Shown here piece by piece: positions 12,658 to 24,369 of a stretch of DNA of 64,000 nt (its first letter is position 1; each line of letters opens with the position of its first letter). The notes below the pieces were generated by a model. That model was not told the DNA's origin. It worked only from the letters and a program-made list of their open reading frames with translations, and ran no database searches. Both the position numbers and the translations under genes were made by a program. The DNA comes from Favolaschia claudopus (taxonomy: Eukaryota; Basidiomycota; Agaricomycetes; Agaricales; Mycenaceae). The DNA is taken from contig JAWWNJ010000047.1 of assembly GCA_037176885.1 (NCBI GenBank), forward strand, positions 620,001 to 684,000, in the 5' to 3' direction.

Positions 12658-13298
12658 TGTGCGAGGGGGTATGGGAGAACAAGTTCCAGTGGGATACTTC
12701 GCAAGGCAAGACTTATATACAGCCCATCCGTGGGTAAGCAGGGTTTATCCTGGGGTACTCCGAGTCCGGCAGATTCACCGGTGGGGTAGCCATAAATACC
12801 GACACAACAAACATTGCCAGCAGGTCAAAGTTGGGCGGGAGCGGATCTAGAACTATCTGATTGGATTTTTGGTGCTCTCAGAAACGGCAAACCAGGACCG
12901 TCAAGACCTGCGCAGATGGTGTATCTGCGCTTTAACGACTTGACCTCTTTCTGGTGGACATAGCGCTCCATGGATTCAGCGAGGATTCCCCAGGAGAATT
13001 CAAAGTGTCGCTATCGATAACGAGATATTGCATAGCGACGCTGAATTTTGGAGTCGGAGGTGATAGAAAGAGTCTTCAGTTATCAGAAGCAAACAAATCG
13101 CAAGCACAAAACTTCTTCGGATGGAGAATTATCGTCGTATAGATGTACTGAGCGTTGGAGAGCATCTAGATAGAGTATGGGTCCCAAGCCTCGACGAATA
13201 GCAGTGGGGCTCAGCACCCAGATTGGACGTGACATGGTGGGTGTGGGTAAGAGGGAGTGCGGACTTTGCCGAATGTTTGATGTCAAAAGTGATCGCTG
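11238..13298. repeat. Segmental duplication, copy A
   Basis: This block is nearly identical to 26143-28191 (direct orientation, offset about 14.9 kb), with scattered substitutions and a few short indels. It spans the transporter promoter and its 5' two thirds. Homology stops abruptly inside the coding exon at RVRII on one side and after GTGATCGCTG upstream of the promoter on the other. Confidence 0.92.
12712..12719 (-). promoter_or_regulatory. TATA box of the transporter
   Basis: TATATAAG on the minus strand, about 55 bases upstream of the ATG at 12657. The same box is kept in the duplicate at about 27605-27612. Confidence 0.5.
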
Positions 13299-13325
13299 TT
13301 TAGTTGGTGTTCAAGTGGGCGCCAC

Positions 13326-15130
13326 ATGGTCACTTTCACACGGATCCTTTTCTATGCTTCCTCCATCGACGACGTTGTCCAAAGACTGCTGTCCTGCTTT
13401 TCTCCCTCCCTCACACTCACAGTCGACCAGGCTGTTCTCGCCCGACTGATTGAGGTGCGTGACTAGTCTTTTTCCTTTTCTCATTCCTTTTCTCACTCAG
13501 CTGACCTCAGTCGACGCGGACGCGCGTATCCGGTCACCAAGATGACTCTCATCCCCTACACCCGCCAACCCCGCCAGCTCACCCCTTCTCCCTTCACTCC
13601 CTGCTCCGTCAACGCCGTGCACATCCCACCCACCTCATCTCCCGCCCCCGCCGACTCTCCCTGCCCACCGCTGCCACGTCGACTCTGCGATATTAGTAAA
13701 CGACCACTCCCCGTCACCTCTGCTTCTCTCCGCAACCACGCCCCGACTCCCCAACGACGGCAGCGATTCCGCCCGTACCCCACCGAGAAATCGCGTCTCT
13801 TCTTCGGTAAGTGCCGCACCCAATTCAATCCTATCCAAACGCTCACCTTCCCAGTCCATCCACCGCGCACGCTCTAGCGCCGAACTCCAAGCCCGACACC
13901 CTCCCGCATGGCGCCTACAGCGCCGCTCACCTCGGGAAGTCGACGCGTACCTACGCACACAAAGAAGTACATATGGACTCTGGAGTAAGGTGCGTCCCGC
14001 CGTTGTCTCCCCCTCCCGCGCCATACTAACGACATCCGCCGCTCCACCGAGCCGAATACCGCCACGTTGCGGACTTGCTCACGCCGTCAAACGCCTTCCC
14101 GCCCTCTCGAGCCCTCGTTTCCCTTTACAACTCCCCTTACAACCCCGCTCCCATGCTCCAATCGCCGTCTCCGCTTCCCTCGACACCCACAAGACCATCA
14201 ACGACGCCGACATCGGCGTTGCGGCGCTGCGCGCGCGTCGGACTCGCTCAAAACTGCGCTACAAATCAAATTCCAAGTCAGTATCTTCGTTGTCCACGCG
14301 GAACGTACGAAAAGCTTACCTATTTCCACAGATCACGTCCGCGCGAGTCCCTTTAACGCGGGCTCGAGAAGAAAACAACGACAACGTCGTTTCCCACCCG
14401 CTCAAGAATGCGCTAGAAATGAAGAAATTCACATAAGTTCTTACAATTTCGACGACGAATCGAACGAAAAGACTCACCTGTCGCCGCAGATCCACGCGCC
14501 GACGAATTGTGTCGATTCGCGCTCGGGAAGAAGCTGGGAAGCTTGGGCAACGTCGCCGCGCCCGCCGTTCCGCCCCTCGATGCCCTCGTTTCCCCTCCCA
14601 AACCGATCCCGCAGCCCGCCACGACACTTTTGCCGCTGCCCTCGTCGACCGTCAACATCATTAACATCGGGAACGTCGCGTCGGCGCTTCGCGCGCCGAC
14701 TCGCTCGGAAACCCGCGCTATCAATCAAATTCAAGTAACTTGATTCAATGTTGACGACGAAACGAACAAAATTACTCACCTAGGTAGACAGAAGAACGTG
14801 CCTCGGCGCCGCCGCCCTCCTCGACACTGCCAAGACAGCTAACAACGTCGGCGCTTCGCGCGACGACCGACTCGTACAAACCGCGCTGGAATTAAATCAA
14901 GGTGAGTTATATGTCAATTTTAACGAGAAAAGAAACGGAATTACTCACCGATGTCCACAGATAAACTCCCGCGCGAGCCGGGTCGGTTTGGGATCGGGGA
15001 AGGCGTGGATGGCGTGGGAGGCGCGAGATTGATGCGCGCGCCCGCGTTCGTGGCGGGAGGCGGATGGAATGGCGGGGGTGGGCGGGATGCGGGGAAATCG
15101 AAACGCGTCGAGACGGACTCGGTAGTGTAG
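13326..15130 (+). CDS. Nine-exon orphan gene, hypothetical protein of 449 residues
   Basis: I do not recognise this gene. A model with all phases matching is 13326-13454, 13511-13695, 13764-13806, 13855-13984, 14052-14276, 14332-14436, 14490-14734, 14784-14901 and 14961-15130. Introns are 48-69 bases, GT..AG, several with a CTCAC or CTAAC branch site. The protein starts MVTFTRILFYASSIDDVVQR, has Ser/Pro- and Arg-rich central parts (RVSSSSIHRARSSAELQAR, YRHVADLLTPSNAFPPSRA), then GKKLGSLGNVAAPAVPPLD and LLDTAKTANNVGASRDD, and ends with a Gly-rich stretch before a stop at 15128-15130. No signal peptide or known domain was seen. The introns resemble each other, and the 3' ends of exons 4, 6 and 7 are alike, suggesting internal exon duplication. 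The start is the least certain part; a plain reading through exon 2 meets stops. Confidence 0.5.
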
Positions 15131-17720
15131 CTGCTTTGTAGTAGATGGTGTATTTGAATGAAATCACTCTTGTCCTCAAATCAAATGAAACCTGCGGGCG
15201 AACCGTTAGTAAGTGAATAACAAACAGCGGCGTGCGAGTCGGATGGAAGTGAAAATGAAACGGAAGAAGGAAAAACTCACCTGTGTTGAATGAAGCTTAT
15301 CTTGAAACGCGAGTTGAGTTGAATCGAAATCTTGAATGAGATGAGTGATGAAGCGTGCACTGAGTTGAGTGTCAGCGTACGAGGGAAATGAAGAGGAAGA
15401 GAGCTTACCTCGAGGAATTCATTTCAATTCAAACCCACCGCGAGTCGAAACGAATGGACTCGCTCGGATTAAACAAGCCTGCATTGAGGATTGAATTGAA
15501 GATCTGGGAAGTAAAGTGAATGTGAGTTGAGGTTGAATATAGAAACGGTGAATGAGGGGAAACGAAACGAAACGAAACGAAACAAGAGCAAAGAACAACA
15601 AGAAATGAAATGAAAAAAGCAAGAAAGGCGTACCCGTCGCGAACTCGGGGATCAGGATAAAGATGAAGGTGAGTTCAAGTTGAACCTACCTGTGACTCCG
15701 AACGAAGGAAAGAAAGAAAGAGAAGATAAATGAAGCCAAGGCTCACCTCACTCGAGTCCGAGGTTCATTCTACTTCCAATGATACTTTGACTTCAACCTT
15801 CCTGAATGGATTCGTAACTCTCGAGGATCGTTGAGGCTTGAACCGAGGCTGTAGAAGAAAAGAGAGGCTAAGGTCAGTTGAGGATCGCTTCGAGTTGAGC
15901 AGCATTGAGTTGCACTCACCTGAATCAATGCAGGATATATACATTCAATACATGGGCCGCGCGCGCGCGATTCAAACCAGCACAGATTTGCCCTTCGAAG
16001 TTCAAGTCAATGATCAAAGTAACGAATTGAAACTAAACTCACCTGAGACGAAAATCGCATAGGTTCGGCGTTGAGTTTGAAGCACACGGGAGGCTGGATG
16101 CGGAGGGGCATAGGTTCGGCCTCTGGGGTGTAGAAAATTGAAGTGAGCATCGTTTCAAGTCGTGAGTTGAAGGAGAACATGAATGCTTACCGGCATAATT
16201 TTGGTATACCTTCGATTGAATAGGCACCCTGGCTCGCGATTCAAACCGGCGTAGGTTGCGCCTTCAAAGTTAAAGTCAATGATTAGATTAAGGCGTTGAA
16301 TCGAAACGGACCTGAGCCAAAATCGCCATAATTTCGGCGCTGAATGTGAAGTACTTGAAGAGTTTAGTGCAGAGAGACATGGCTTCGGCCTCCGGCCTTC
16401 GAAATTCAAGTCAGACAGTCAATATTTAGAGTAAGGAATTGTGATTGAGCGTACCTAGACCGAAAATGCCATAGTTTCGGTGTTCAAGTCGAAATACACA
16501 AGAAGCCAGAGCCAGGGAGGCAAAGATTCGGCCTTGAGAGTTGAAAAGAGTCAGGTTAGTATCGATTCAAGTAGAGAAGTACAAAGAATCAAACGTACCT
16601 TGACTTATACCGGCATGGTTTCGGTGTCGGGTCAAATCAATGCTCTCAATGAAAAGCTTTCCAAGTTCAAGTCAGATTGGGTTGAATAGCGCACGGTTGA
16701 ATAGCGCACGAGTCCGCCACGCGCACCTTGTACCCAGCCCAATTCAACCTCAACTTCAAACCCAACGCCGCAACTCTATGTCAAATGAACCAGCGCCGCC
16801 TTCAAACCGTTTCTTGAGCTCGATTAGAGTTATCAAGTTAAAGCTCGCACTCACCTGAATGAAACCAACCCAGACTCGACAGGAATTAACCCTACAGTCG
16901 TTGTCCAGGTCATTCCTTAGAAGAGAACAACGCGAAAGAAAAACAAAGACTCGGCTCACCGGGAATCCCCGAGACGGCGCCCAAGTCAATTCAGGCATAA
17001 TTTCGGCCTTCAGAGATGAAAAGAGTCAAATGAGCGTGGGTTTGTATAGAGAAATACAAAGAGTAAGACATACCTTAACTTATACCGGCATAAGTTCGGT
17101 ATCGGGTCAAACGAAGGCTCACGACGAAAAGGTGACTAGTTGAAGTCAGATTGAGTTCAAAGGTGAAAGGGCTACTAGCGATGCGCACCTTGGACCAAGT
17201 CCAATACAACCTCAAGTTGAAACTCAACCCCAAAGGTCCATAGTATATGAACGAGCGCAACCTTCAGAGTCACAGAGTAAAAGATCGTACCCACCGGACC
17301 AAAATCAACTCAATCTCAACAAAGATAACCCGACATTCAATACACCAGTCGATCCTGAGCGATATGGTCAATAACGAACAGAAAAACGCGAAAGAAATAG
17401 AGAAGCTAATCCGAGATTGTTTGAACGAGACAAAACGACCACTGACTGTATTGAACGAGTTGAAGTAGAAATACTGGAGACATTAAGCCATCGACATGAA
17501 AGTTAATGAAGAAGTGCAAGCCGAACGAAAGCCGAATAAGGCCGATAGACGGGTTGAAGTGTAAAAGCGTCGAGATGAAGGAAAAGAAAGCGAGTTGAAG
17601 AGGTATTGAAGCGGGATTGAATAAAAACATTGATGGAAGGGAAGTAAGGGTGAGGGTATGAAGAGAGGAAAGTGGGAAGTGGGCAGGAACCCATAATCAA
17701 ACTCGACGAAATTCGCTCAC
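15131..17720. repeat. Degenerate tandem array of exon-like units
   Basis: Units share boxes such as CGGCATAATTTCGG and TATACCGGCAT, and many carry CTCACCTG, which can be read as a minus-strand splice donor (CAGGTGAG) or a plus-strand branch site. Shorter, more diverged units lie at about 15.9-16.5 kb. Two longer units (about 16530-16990 and 17005-17465) align over their whole length with an offset of about 476 bases. On the minus strand some units keep similar peptides (for example CSLLRNDLDNDCRVNSCRV and a counterpart near 17300). The long (GAAAC)n-like run near 15560 is simple repeat. No complete reading frame was found. Confidence 0.6.
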
Positions 17721-18223
17721 CTATATACCCTTCTCCCGGCCCTGCTACGCAATACTCTTGAGCAAATCTTCCGCACGTCCGCCGGGATCGACATTCCGTC
17801 GTGGTAAACTGCGGAGCGGCCGCCATTCTACCGGAAATTGCAGAAGTCGACGGCGAACTGAAAAAAATCATAAGTTAGCAACCAGATCCACGGAGTATAC
17901 ACGCACGTCAAGCAAGATCAGTGTTACTGATGGCGTGACATTCAACGTCATAACGCCGGGGTGGAGGGGGAACTGGGCTCGAGAAAGTGGAGGGGTCGAG
18001 ATAGGGGCGAGTTGCCATTGCGGCGTGAAGACGAGTCGACGTGCTTCAAGACTTGGGGAGCAGTAAGATTGGGTAGTTTAAACCAGGTTTCGGGTGCCAA
18101 GAGTTGGAGATGTCAGCATGATACGGCCACGGAAGCGAGGCATCCTAAAACACACCTGAATTCTTCCGGTCGCGACGCCGCTCCAATCGCTCCAGAACTT
18201 TCTCCGACGCCACGCGTATCCAT
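17721..18223 (-). CDS. 5' part of an unrecognised gene
   Basis: Three exons join in phase: 18223-18156 (starting ATG, MDTRGVGESSGAIGAASRPE), 18051-17907 (ARRLVFTPQWQLAPISTP, then FPLHPGVMTLNVTPSVTLI) and 17828-17721 (NGGRSAVYHDGMSIPADVRK, ending RRVYR before a GTGAGC donor). Introns carry consensus ends, and the second has a GCTAAC branch site. No family is recognised. The continuation must lie in the exon-like array at 15.1-17.7 kb, where no convincing next exon could be fixed, so the gene may be truncated or decaying. Confidence 0.42.
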
Positions 18224-19141
18224 TACCAATTGATGAGGGGAGCCATGAGTCAGAGGGTTGCGGCACCGCTCGCCCAGACCCTGGTTTTTCGAAATACGCG
18301 CAAAGGCTCCTGCCCGCGCTGTTGGTGTTCTTCGGCGAAAATAGAGCTGCAGTTCGTAAGTAGTAAAGAAAAATGAGATATAGTAATGTACATGACCCTC
18401 AGAGGCCACTCAGCGCAGCGGGAGGAATCGACGATGGTGGTGGTGAGAGGCAATGTTTGGAATTTCCTGTTTTGGACTCCATATCGATGATCCGATCAAC
18501 ACCGTTTTCTTCCGCTCCCCTCACCTCATCTCATTGAAGGCTTTCTGCCCACGCCCTGTGCACCTCTGCCAAGCATCAACATACCGGCACGGCGCGCTGG
18601 AGGTCATGTCCAGCCTCCGAAGACCCCGAAACTGCGGGAACTAAATCCATGGGCCAATTTCGGCATTTTCTAAGATTTGCGGACTTCTGGCATCTGCGCA
18701 TGTACACCGCTGTTACAAGACCGATGCTTATCAGGATACTCGCTCGATTCTTACTGGCTCCAGTCTTTCACGGTCTCTGCGGAATTACCTGAAGATTTGT
18801 CTCCTCAAAATCCCGCTCTCGAGTGCTATGGCGGCAAGTTCTTCTTGGCGGCGCGCAAGTAACGCATTCAAATGCGCCACTCCAGACTTTCTCACTGTTT
18901 CCGTCGCGAATCACATCAATGTGTAAGTATCCACAATTTGAAATCTACCTCAACGTTATCCCCCAAGCCCAGTTCTGCGCCGCACTGATTTCTTTCTCTT
19001 CCTCTGGCTGCACTTCTTGCCCAGAAACAGGCTCTCGAGTCTTTCAAAGTGGGAATTATCTCAGGGCTGACGATGCTCATAAACTCAGGGATTTGCGTTC
19101 AAGGTGGAACGACGCGCTGGAGTCCGGCCGGAATTATCAAG
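18224..19141. other. Gap left of the hAT element
   Basis: Short plus-strand open stretches (about 18670-18860 and 19030-19140) have exon-like edges but no recognised domain. The hAT element at 19150 interrupts the latter, so a host gene may have been hit here, but this cannot be shown from the sequence alone. Confidence 0.3.
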
Positions 19142-19149
19142 TTCGTAAG
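19142..19149. repeat. Left 8-bp target site duplication of the hAT element
   Basis: TTCGTAAG, identical to 24155-24162 directly after the right end of the element. Eight bases is the hAT signature length. Confidence 0.95.
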
Positions 19150-22100
19150 TAGTGTTTTCCTGGCTTGGCTTGGCCCGAAAGCCATGGCTTTGGCCTGGCT
19201 TTAGCTGGCTCTGGCTCGCAGAATCTTGAGCCAGGGCCATGGGCCAGGCAAAGCCAGGGCCAAGCCAAAGCCACTGGCTCGGGCCATGGCTTGAACTTGA
19301 AATTAGTGCGAATTTATATAATTGTTGAAACATTATTTATCTACACCTCCTCTGCGCTACCGTCTACAAGAGTATCCCAACTATCGTCCGTGTCCTCCTC
19401 TCCCTCCTCTCCGTCCTCCTCATCCAATAATACATCCCGCCTAAATAACAAATCCCGTCGAATCATACACTTAAGAACCTGCAGCGCCTCAACGACGTCG
19501 CCCTTGAGTCGGTTCCGACGTTTGCTGATGGTGATACCAGCAGACGAGAAGGCTCGCTCGCTCGACACCGAAGATGACATTATTGCCAAATAGTCGCGTG
19601 CAAGAGATGCCCACACCGGGTAGCGATGAGCGTTGAGCTGTATATAAGACATCAGCAGTTGAGAAAGAGCGACAAGATATCCATTCACATACCCCCCACC
19701 ACTCGATCGTGGACATACCCTCAGCGACGACTTCATGAACGTGGAGATATAGCTGAAATTCGTCCGCCCAAGGGTTTGACGGCGGCTCACTTGGCGTAAC
19801 ACTCGGACTTGAGGCGGCTGAAATGTCGGGTTCGGAGCTCAAGCTAATCGCCCGCCGAAGCCCTTGAGGGTGGACCTTCTTCGTGGCGACGGGACGAATA
19901 GCGGCCCCAACTCCTTGCAAAGCTAGATAACGCTTTTTGAACTGCAACCAGAGTTCATCAATTCATTTGACGAACTATTTCTTCGAAACACGAACCAAGG
20001 CCTCCAAATTCTCCGTTGCTTCCTCATAAAGCGGCTCCTCCCAATTGGCCTTGATGTACGACATCTTGTTGACGGGGTCAAGAACTGGAACATGAAGGTC
20101 AGTGATCATAAATTTCAATCGATACAACGAAACATTACCCATCGCAAGCAGGTACGCATCCGAATCAGCTGTCTTCTGATAATATTCGTCGACCTTCTCC
20201 ATCGCGGCTTCCAAAGCTGGCCAGAAATCAGTGTACTGCGCGTTCTCAGACGCGAGTTTCCATTGGGCATGAAGCTTCTCGAGAGCCGGAATGGCGAGAT
20301 GGAGGGTCGAGCGCATATCTGAGGAAAATGCATGTTGCGCCTCTTCCGCACACTGTTGACGCAATAAGAAGTTGGCAAAGATGATTGAAAAGAAACGTAC
20401 CGCGAGAAGATTGAGGAACAGGTCCACACGTGCCCACTCCTCTGATTTCAGCCGCAGGGCTTCGAGTTTCTCGCCTTTCTCACCCGATTCCTCCTGCGCT
20501 ATCTCGAACGCGAAGGTATCAACATCCTGAGATCATTAACAAAGCAACGTAGCGTCGAAAAGGAATTTCTAGCTCACCCGTCGAAGATCCCAGGCCCTAT
20601 GAAGCATATGATAAGTTGACGACCAACGAACCTTCATGTCGAGAATCATTTGTTTGGCGGCCACGTCTGGATGTGTTCGAAGCTGGATTGTGCGAAATAG
20701 CTCCTTACGCTTAGCCGATGAACGTTCCTAACAATTTGAAGACATAAGTAATTTTATCATTCGAGAGTGAACAGCAGATACCGTACCTTGACTGCGATGG
20801 CTCGGACGAGGCCGATCTCATCCCGTAGTATTCCGGGGCCAGTGACTGTGTCCGGTATATGAGCATCGGGCTCATGCGAGTTGAAGTGCAGCGAATTGCT
20901 GTGAGTGGAGATGAGTTTTTGAGTTGCGAGATTGATGACATGCGCTAAACAACTGAATAAAGCCGTTAGTGGGAGGAGACGGTGGATTCAAGGGGACATT
21001 AATTTGTACTTAATGCGACGTTCGATGGGATCCCAAGTCTCATTTGTAGCCAGATAAATTTGGCGCGCAAATTCTTTGAGCATGGTGCCATTGTTGGAAG
21101 CGTTATCACAAGTCACATATCCAATCTAGATATTGAGATATCGGACATGTTAGCCTGTTCCGAGTCAAGACAGGAAGACATACCCGTTTTACGATCCCTA
21201 GTCGCTGAACTACCTTGAACAAAGCCTGACCAAGGCGAACTCCGTGATGGGCATTGTTGAGGCGCGTGAATCCAAGAATTGCTTCTTGAAGTTGCCAACG
21301 ACCGGGTGCAACTTCTTCGATCCAGTGGCCGGTCACAACAAAATAACCATCTGTGTTATTTGCCTGCCAGGCATCACAGGTGATGTGAAGCTTGCCGGTC
21401 ACCTTGTCGCTCTGTCGTGTGTTAATATCGTTTCAGCCGTTCACGATCGACTCACGTTGATCCGTATACGAAGGTTTTCAAGTTGCTGGTGGAAAAGCCT
21501 GATGATTTCCTCTCTAACAAGCTTACCACTGGGTATTACAACGCCGTCGGTAGCGCGTGCGGCAATGTTGATCATATCTTGAAATTTCGGATGGTCCAGC
21601 GCACTGATAGGCTGCAAGATATTAGACATACCGCGTGCGATTAGAGGAAACGATTGGCTTACTTGATCAGTAGCTATCAGCCATTCGATTGCAGCGTCTC
21701 TGAATAGTTTGTCGCTGTAGCGAACGACTCGTTCGGGCTTCTTCTGTAAGTGAGGGTCGAGAGTCTGTTGCTCCAACTGCTTGGCTTCCGCCGCCTGTGC
21801 CTTACGGGCCTTGATATCGGCCGGCAGCTTCGATTCGAAGTCGTTTTTCTTGCACCACGTACGATACTCAGGCTGACATACATCCGATTGAGCCAAAGTC
21901 AAAGTAATCAAAATAAATTCAACGTACGGCGTGATATGCCTCCATATGGCGCCGATTCGTGGAAAGGTCAGAAATTTGGCGATCACTGGTTGAACCTTAA
22001 CCACGGAAATACGCCCGATAATCAAAGGTCACTTACCGGCAGATAGTACACTTCCGATGAAGCTTATCCATGCCGCTCGTCCCCTTCGCAGTAAAAGGTT

Positions 22101-24154
22101 GACCGAAGAAATGTGTGATATCGGCGGCAGCGGGTAGCTTTGGAGGTGCGGATGTGTCAGAAATTGGTTGGACATCGATGTCCGCAAGCATTCCGTCGGG
22201 TCCTAGCTCGGTTGGATCCGAGACTTTCTGCTTCTTTTTTGCTCGTCGACGCGATGCTTCACAATTGTTAGAATCAGACTAAAGAATGTGCGAAATTTGT
22301 ACCATCTTTCACAACACGTTTTGAAGCAGCTAAAATCCGACTTAAGTTGATGTTGTTCATGATATTGGGAAGGAAAGCATACGCACTGGTAGATTTCTTC
22401 TTTCCCTTCTTCGGCTCAGCCTCAGCCTCTGAAGCGGCGGAATCGGCCTCATCAGAGGACTCCGAATCGGCTGTGATCAAATGAATGACTACGTTGAAAA
22501 GAAGAGCGAAGGGAGACATACTGGAATTTGGTGTTGGTGGTCGATGGAAGTCTGCATCGTTCTCGTCATCAACGTCGATGACATCTTCCACCGTCACCGA
22601 GCCATGTTTGGCTATCAAATATGAACGCTCGGAAGAGACCTCAGAAGAAGCAACTTACTACTTCTCTTCCGCTTCGCAGATGCCGGCTGCTCTCCATCCG
22701 AGCTCACGCTTGCCACCAGTCCCTCTTCTCCGGAGAGAGTGGAAGGATCGCCAGTCGGGGATGAGCTGTGGAGCGGTCATTGGATGAACTTTACTCTTAA
22801 ATATTACAACGTACCAAAGCGCCTCCATATCAGACACAATTGATGTTAATTTGACGGCGGCGACAGTGAAGGGAATCCCGGCAGACTTCCAGTCAATGGA
22901 GCGGAGATACTGGACAACAAGACTCATGCCATGCTCGCCTCGAGAGATATATTGGAAGTGGCCATCATCGTTGCGACAGTCATGGCCGAAGAGTATGTCC
23001 ATCCGACGGATGAACGTAGAGGACGCGCTATTTTTATCCATACCATGCACCTTGTTCACTACATGGTAGATTTTATCTTGATCTGTTGCCTTGTACATTG
23101 ACTTGGGGAGCTGTTGTGTGAGGGTGTCGATTTTGTTGATCAAGTCCGTGATGAGGGAGACTGAGAGTCAAGTCAAAGATGAACGCGAGGAACACATCTC
23201 CTATTCAAACGCACCTGAATTTGCGATAGTCTCTCCAACAATCTGTTGATGAGGGGCCGACGGAGTCTCTCCATTTTGTGGATCCATGAGTCTGGATGAC
23301 GCTTGTTTTGCGCGTTGACTGCGTTGAGGTGGAGCATTCGAGTCGATTTTGCGAGAGGACATAGTGGGAGGAGAGGGTAATCGATGTCCTCATATCACAG
23401 TCAATTTTCAATGAAAGTAGGACGCAATACAATTGACTCATTCGGACCTGTTGTAGCGTATATTTGCCCGCAGAGTCAGCGTGGATTTGGCGCGCAAATC
23501 CTCTCGGGCTTCAAAAGCCATGCAAATCACATTCAAAATCGGTGTTTTCAGTGGGTTCAGACTCGGAACAGCTGCGGAATACTACTAAGCTCGTTCGAAA
23601 GCGGGATCTCTGCAGCGGATGTCGTGTTGGTCATTGTCTAAGATGAAGCAGATGTCGCGTCGGTCGTCGTCTACAAGTCGTCTAAGTTCATTGTCTTGCT
23701 GATTTTTGCCCGCAGAACTCGGTAATTGGTAAGTCCCAGAAGATATTTACCGTGTTGAGCGGGATTCCGGACACGTAGAGCGCAAGGAGAGCAGAAAACG
23801 ACTGGTATTGACGGTGGACGCGTCCCGTCACAGTTGTCACATTTGGTGACAATCAGGCTCGGCATCACACGGCATTTAAGCAAATCGACTGAGTGTGCAA
23901 GACACCGAGAACTTTGCTGACATGCCGAAATTGATATATATGTTGATAATGTATTTATTGAACACGGTATCGTAGGTGTGGGTGTCTGAATTTGGTGCAT
24001 AAAATTGCTCTAAGCCATGGCTTGTCTGGCTTGGCTTGGCTCAGCGAAGCTCGGGCCAGGGGCCAAAGCCAGAGAATTGGCCTGGCCTGGCTTGCCGAAG
24101 CCACGGCTTGGCTTGGCTGGCTTCTGGCTTCAGGCCAGGGCCGGCAAAACACTA
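19150..24154 (-). mobile_element. Complete autonomous hAT transposon, 5,005 bp
   Basis: The element begins TAGTGTTTT and ends AAAACACTA (inverted) between perfect TTCGTAAG duplications. Inside each end lies 130-150 bp of subterminal repeats made of GGCTTGGC, GCCATGG and GGCCAGGG words in both orientations (about 19158-19300 and 24010-24145), the kind of transposase-binding landscape typical of hAT ends. One spliced transposase gene reads on the minus strand. The identical TSDs and the open transposase exons point to a recent insertion. Confidence 0.95.
19341..23362 (-). CDS. hAT family transposase (multi-exon)
   Basis: Cut-and-paste transposase acting in the nucleus on the ends of its own element. 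The likely start is the ATG at 23362 (MSSRKIDSNAPPQRSQRAKQ). Following exons give an acidic Ser-rich segment (ADSESSDEADSAASEAEAE), a zinc-finger-like start MDKLHRKCTIC near 22060 (BED type), then RNase-H-fold parts with acidic residues in HITCDAWQANNTDGYFVVTG near 21370 and IGYVTCDNASNNGTM near 21110, CLAHVINLATQKL near 20940, KVRWSSTYHMLHRAWDL near 20610, and the C-terminal dimerisation block YPVWASLARDYLAIMSSSVS followed by SERAFSSAG near 19590. It ends with an acidic tail and a stop at 19341. About a dozen short introns are needed; no in-exon stop was noticed. The first two exons could belong to a separate small gene of the element. Confidence 0.85.
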
Positions 24155-24162
24155 TTCGTAAG
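24155..24162. repeat. Right 8-bp target site duplication of the hAT element
   Basis: TTCGTAAG, a perfect copy of 19142-19149. Confidence 0.95.
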
Positions 24163-24369
24163 CTCTTGATTCATTCAAAACACATTTCAATTGGGCTGAT
24201 TTTGTTGCGACGGAGACGCTCAACCGATGCCGTTCTAGCGCAGGTTTGGAACTAACACAGCCAAACTAACCATCCTTTCTTCCCCCCACCACCTTCCCCC
24301 TCACAAACCTCCAACCCACTCCGCATGTTCAATTCGCCTCCTCAACAGCTTCAACATGCTATTCTCCTC

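Noticed and set aside
13542..13877. 111-residue open frame starting at the ATG at 13542
   Set aside because: Reading this frame gives Pro/Ser/Arg shadow sequence and stops just after the next splice site; the alternative frame of the nine-exon model stays open through all exons.
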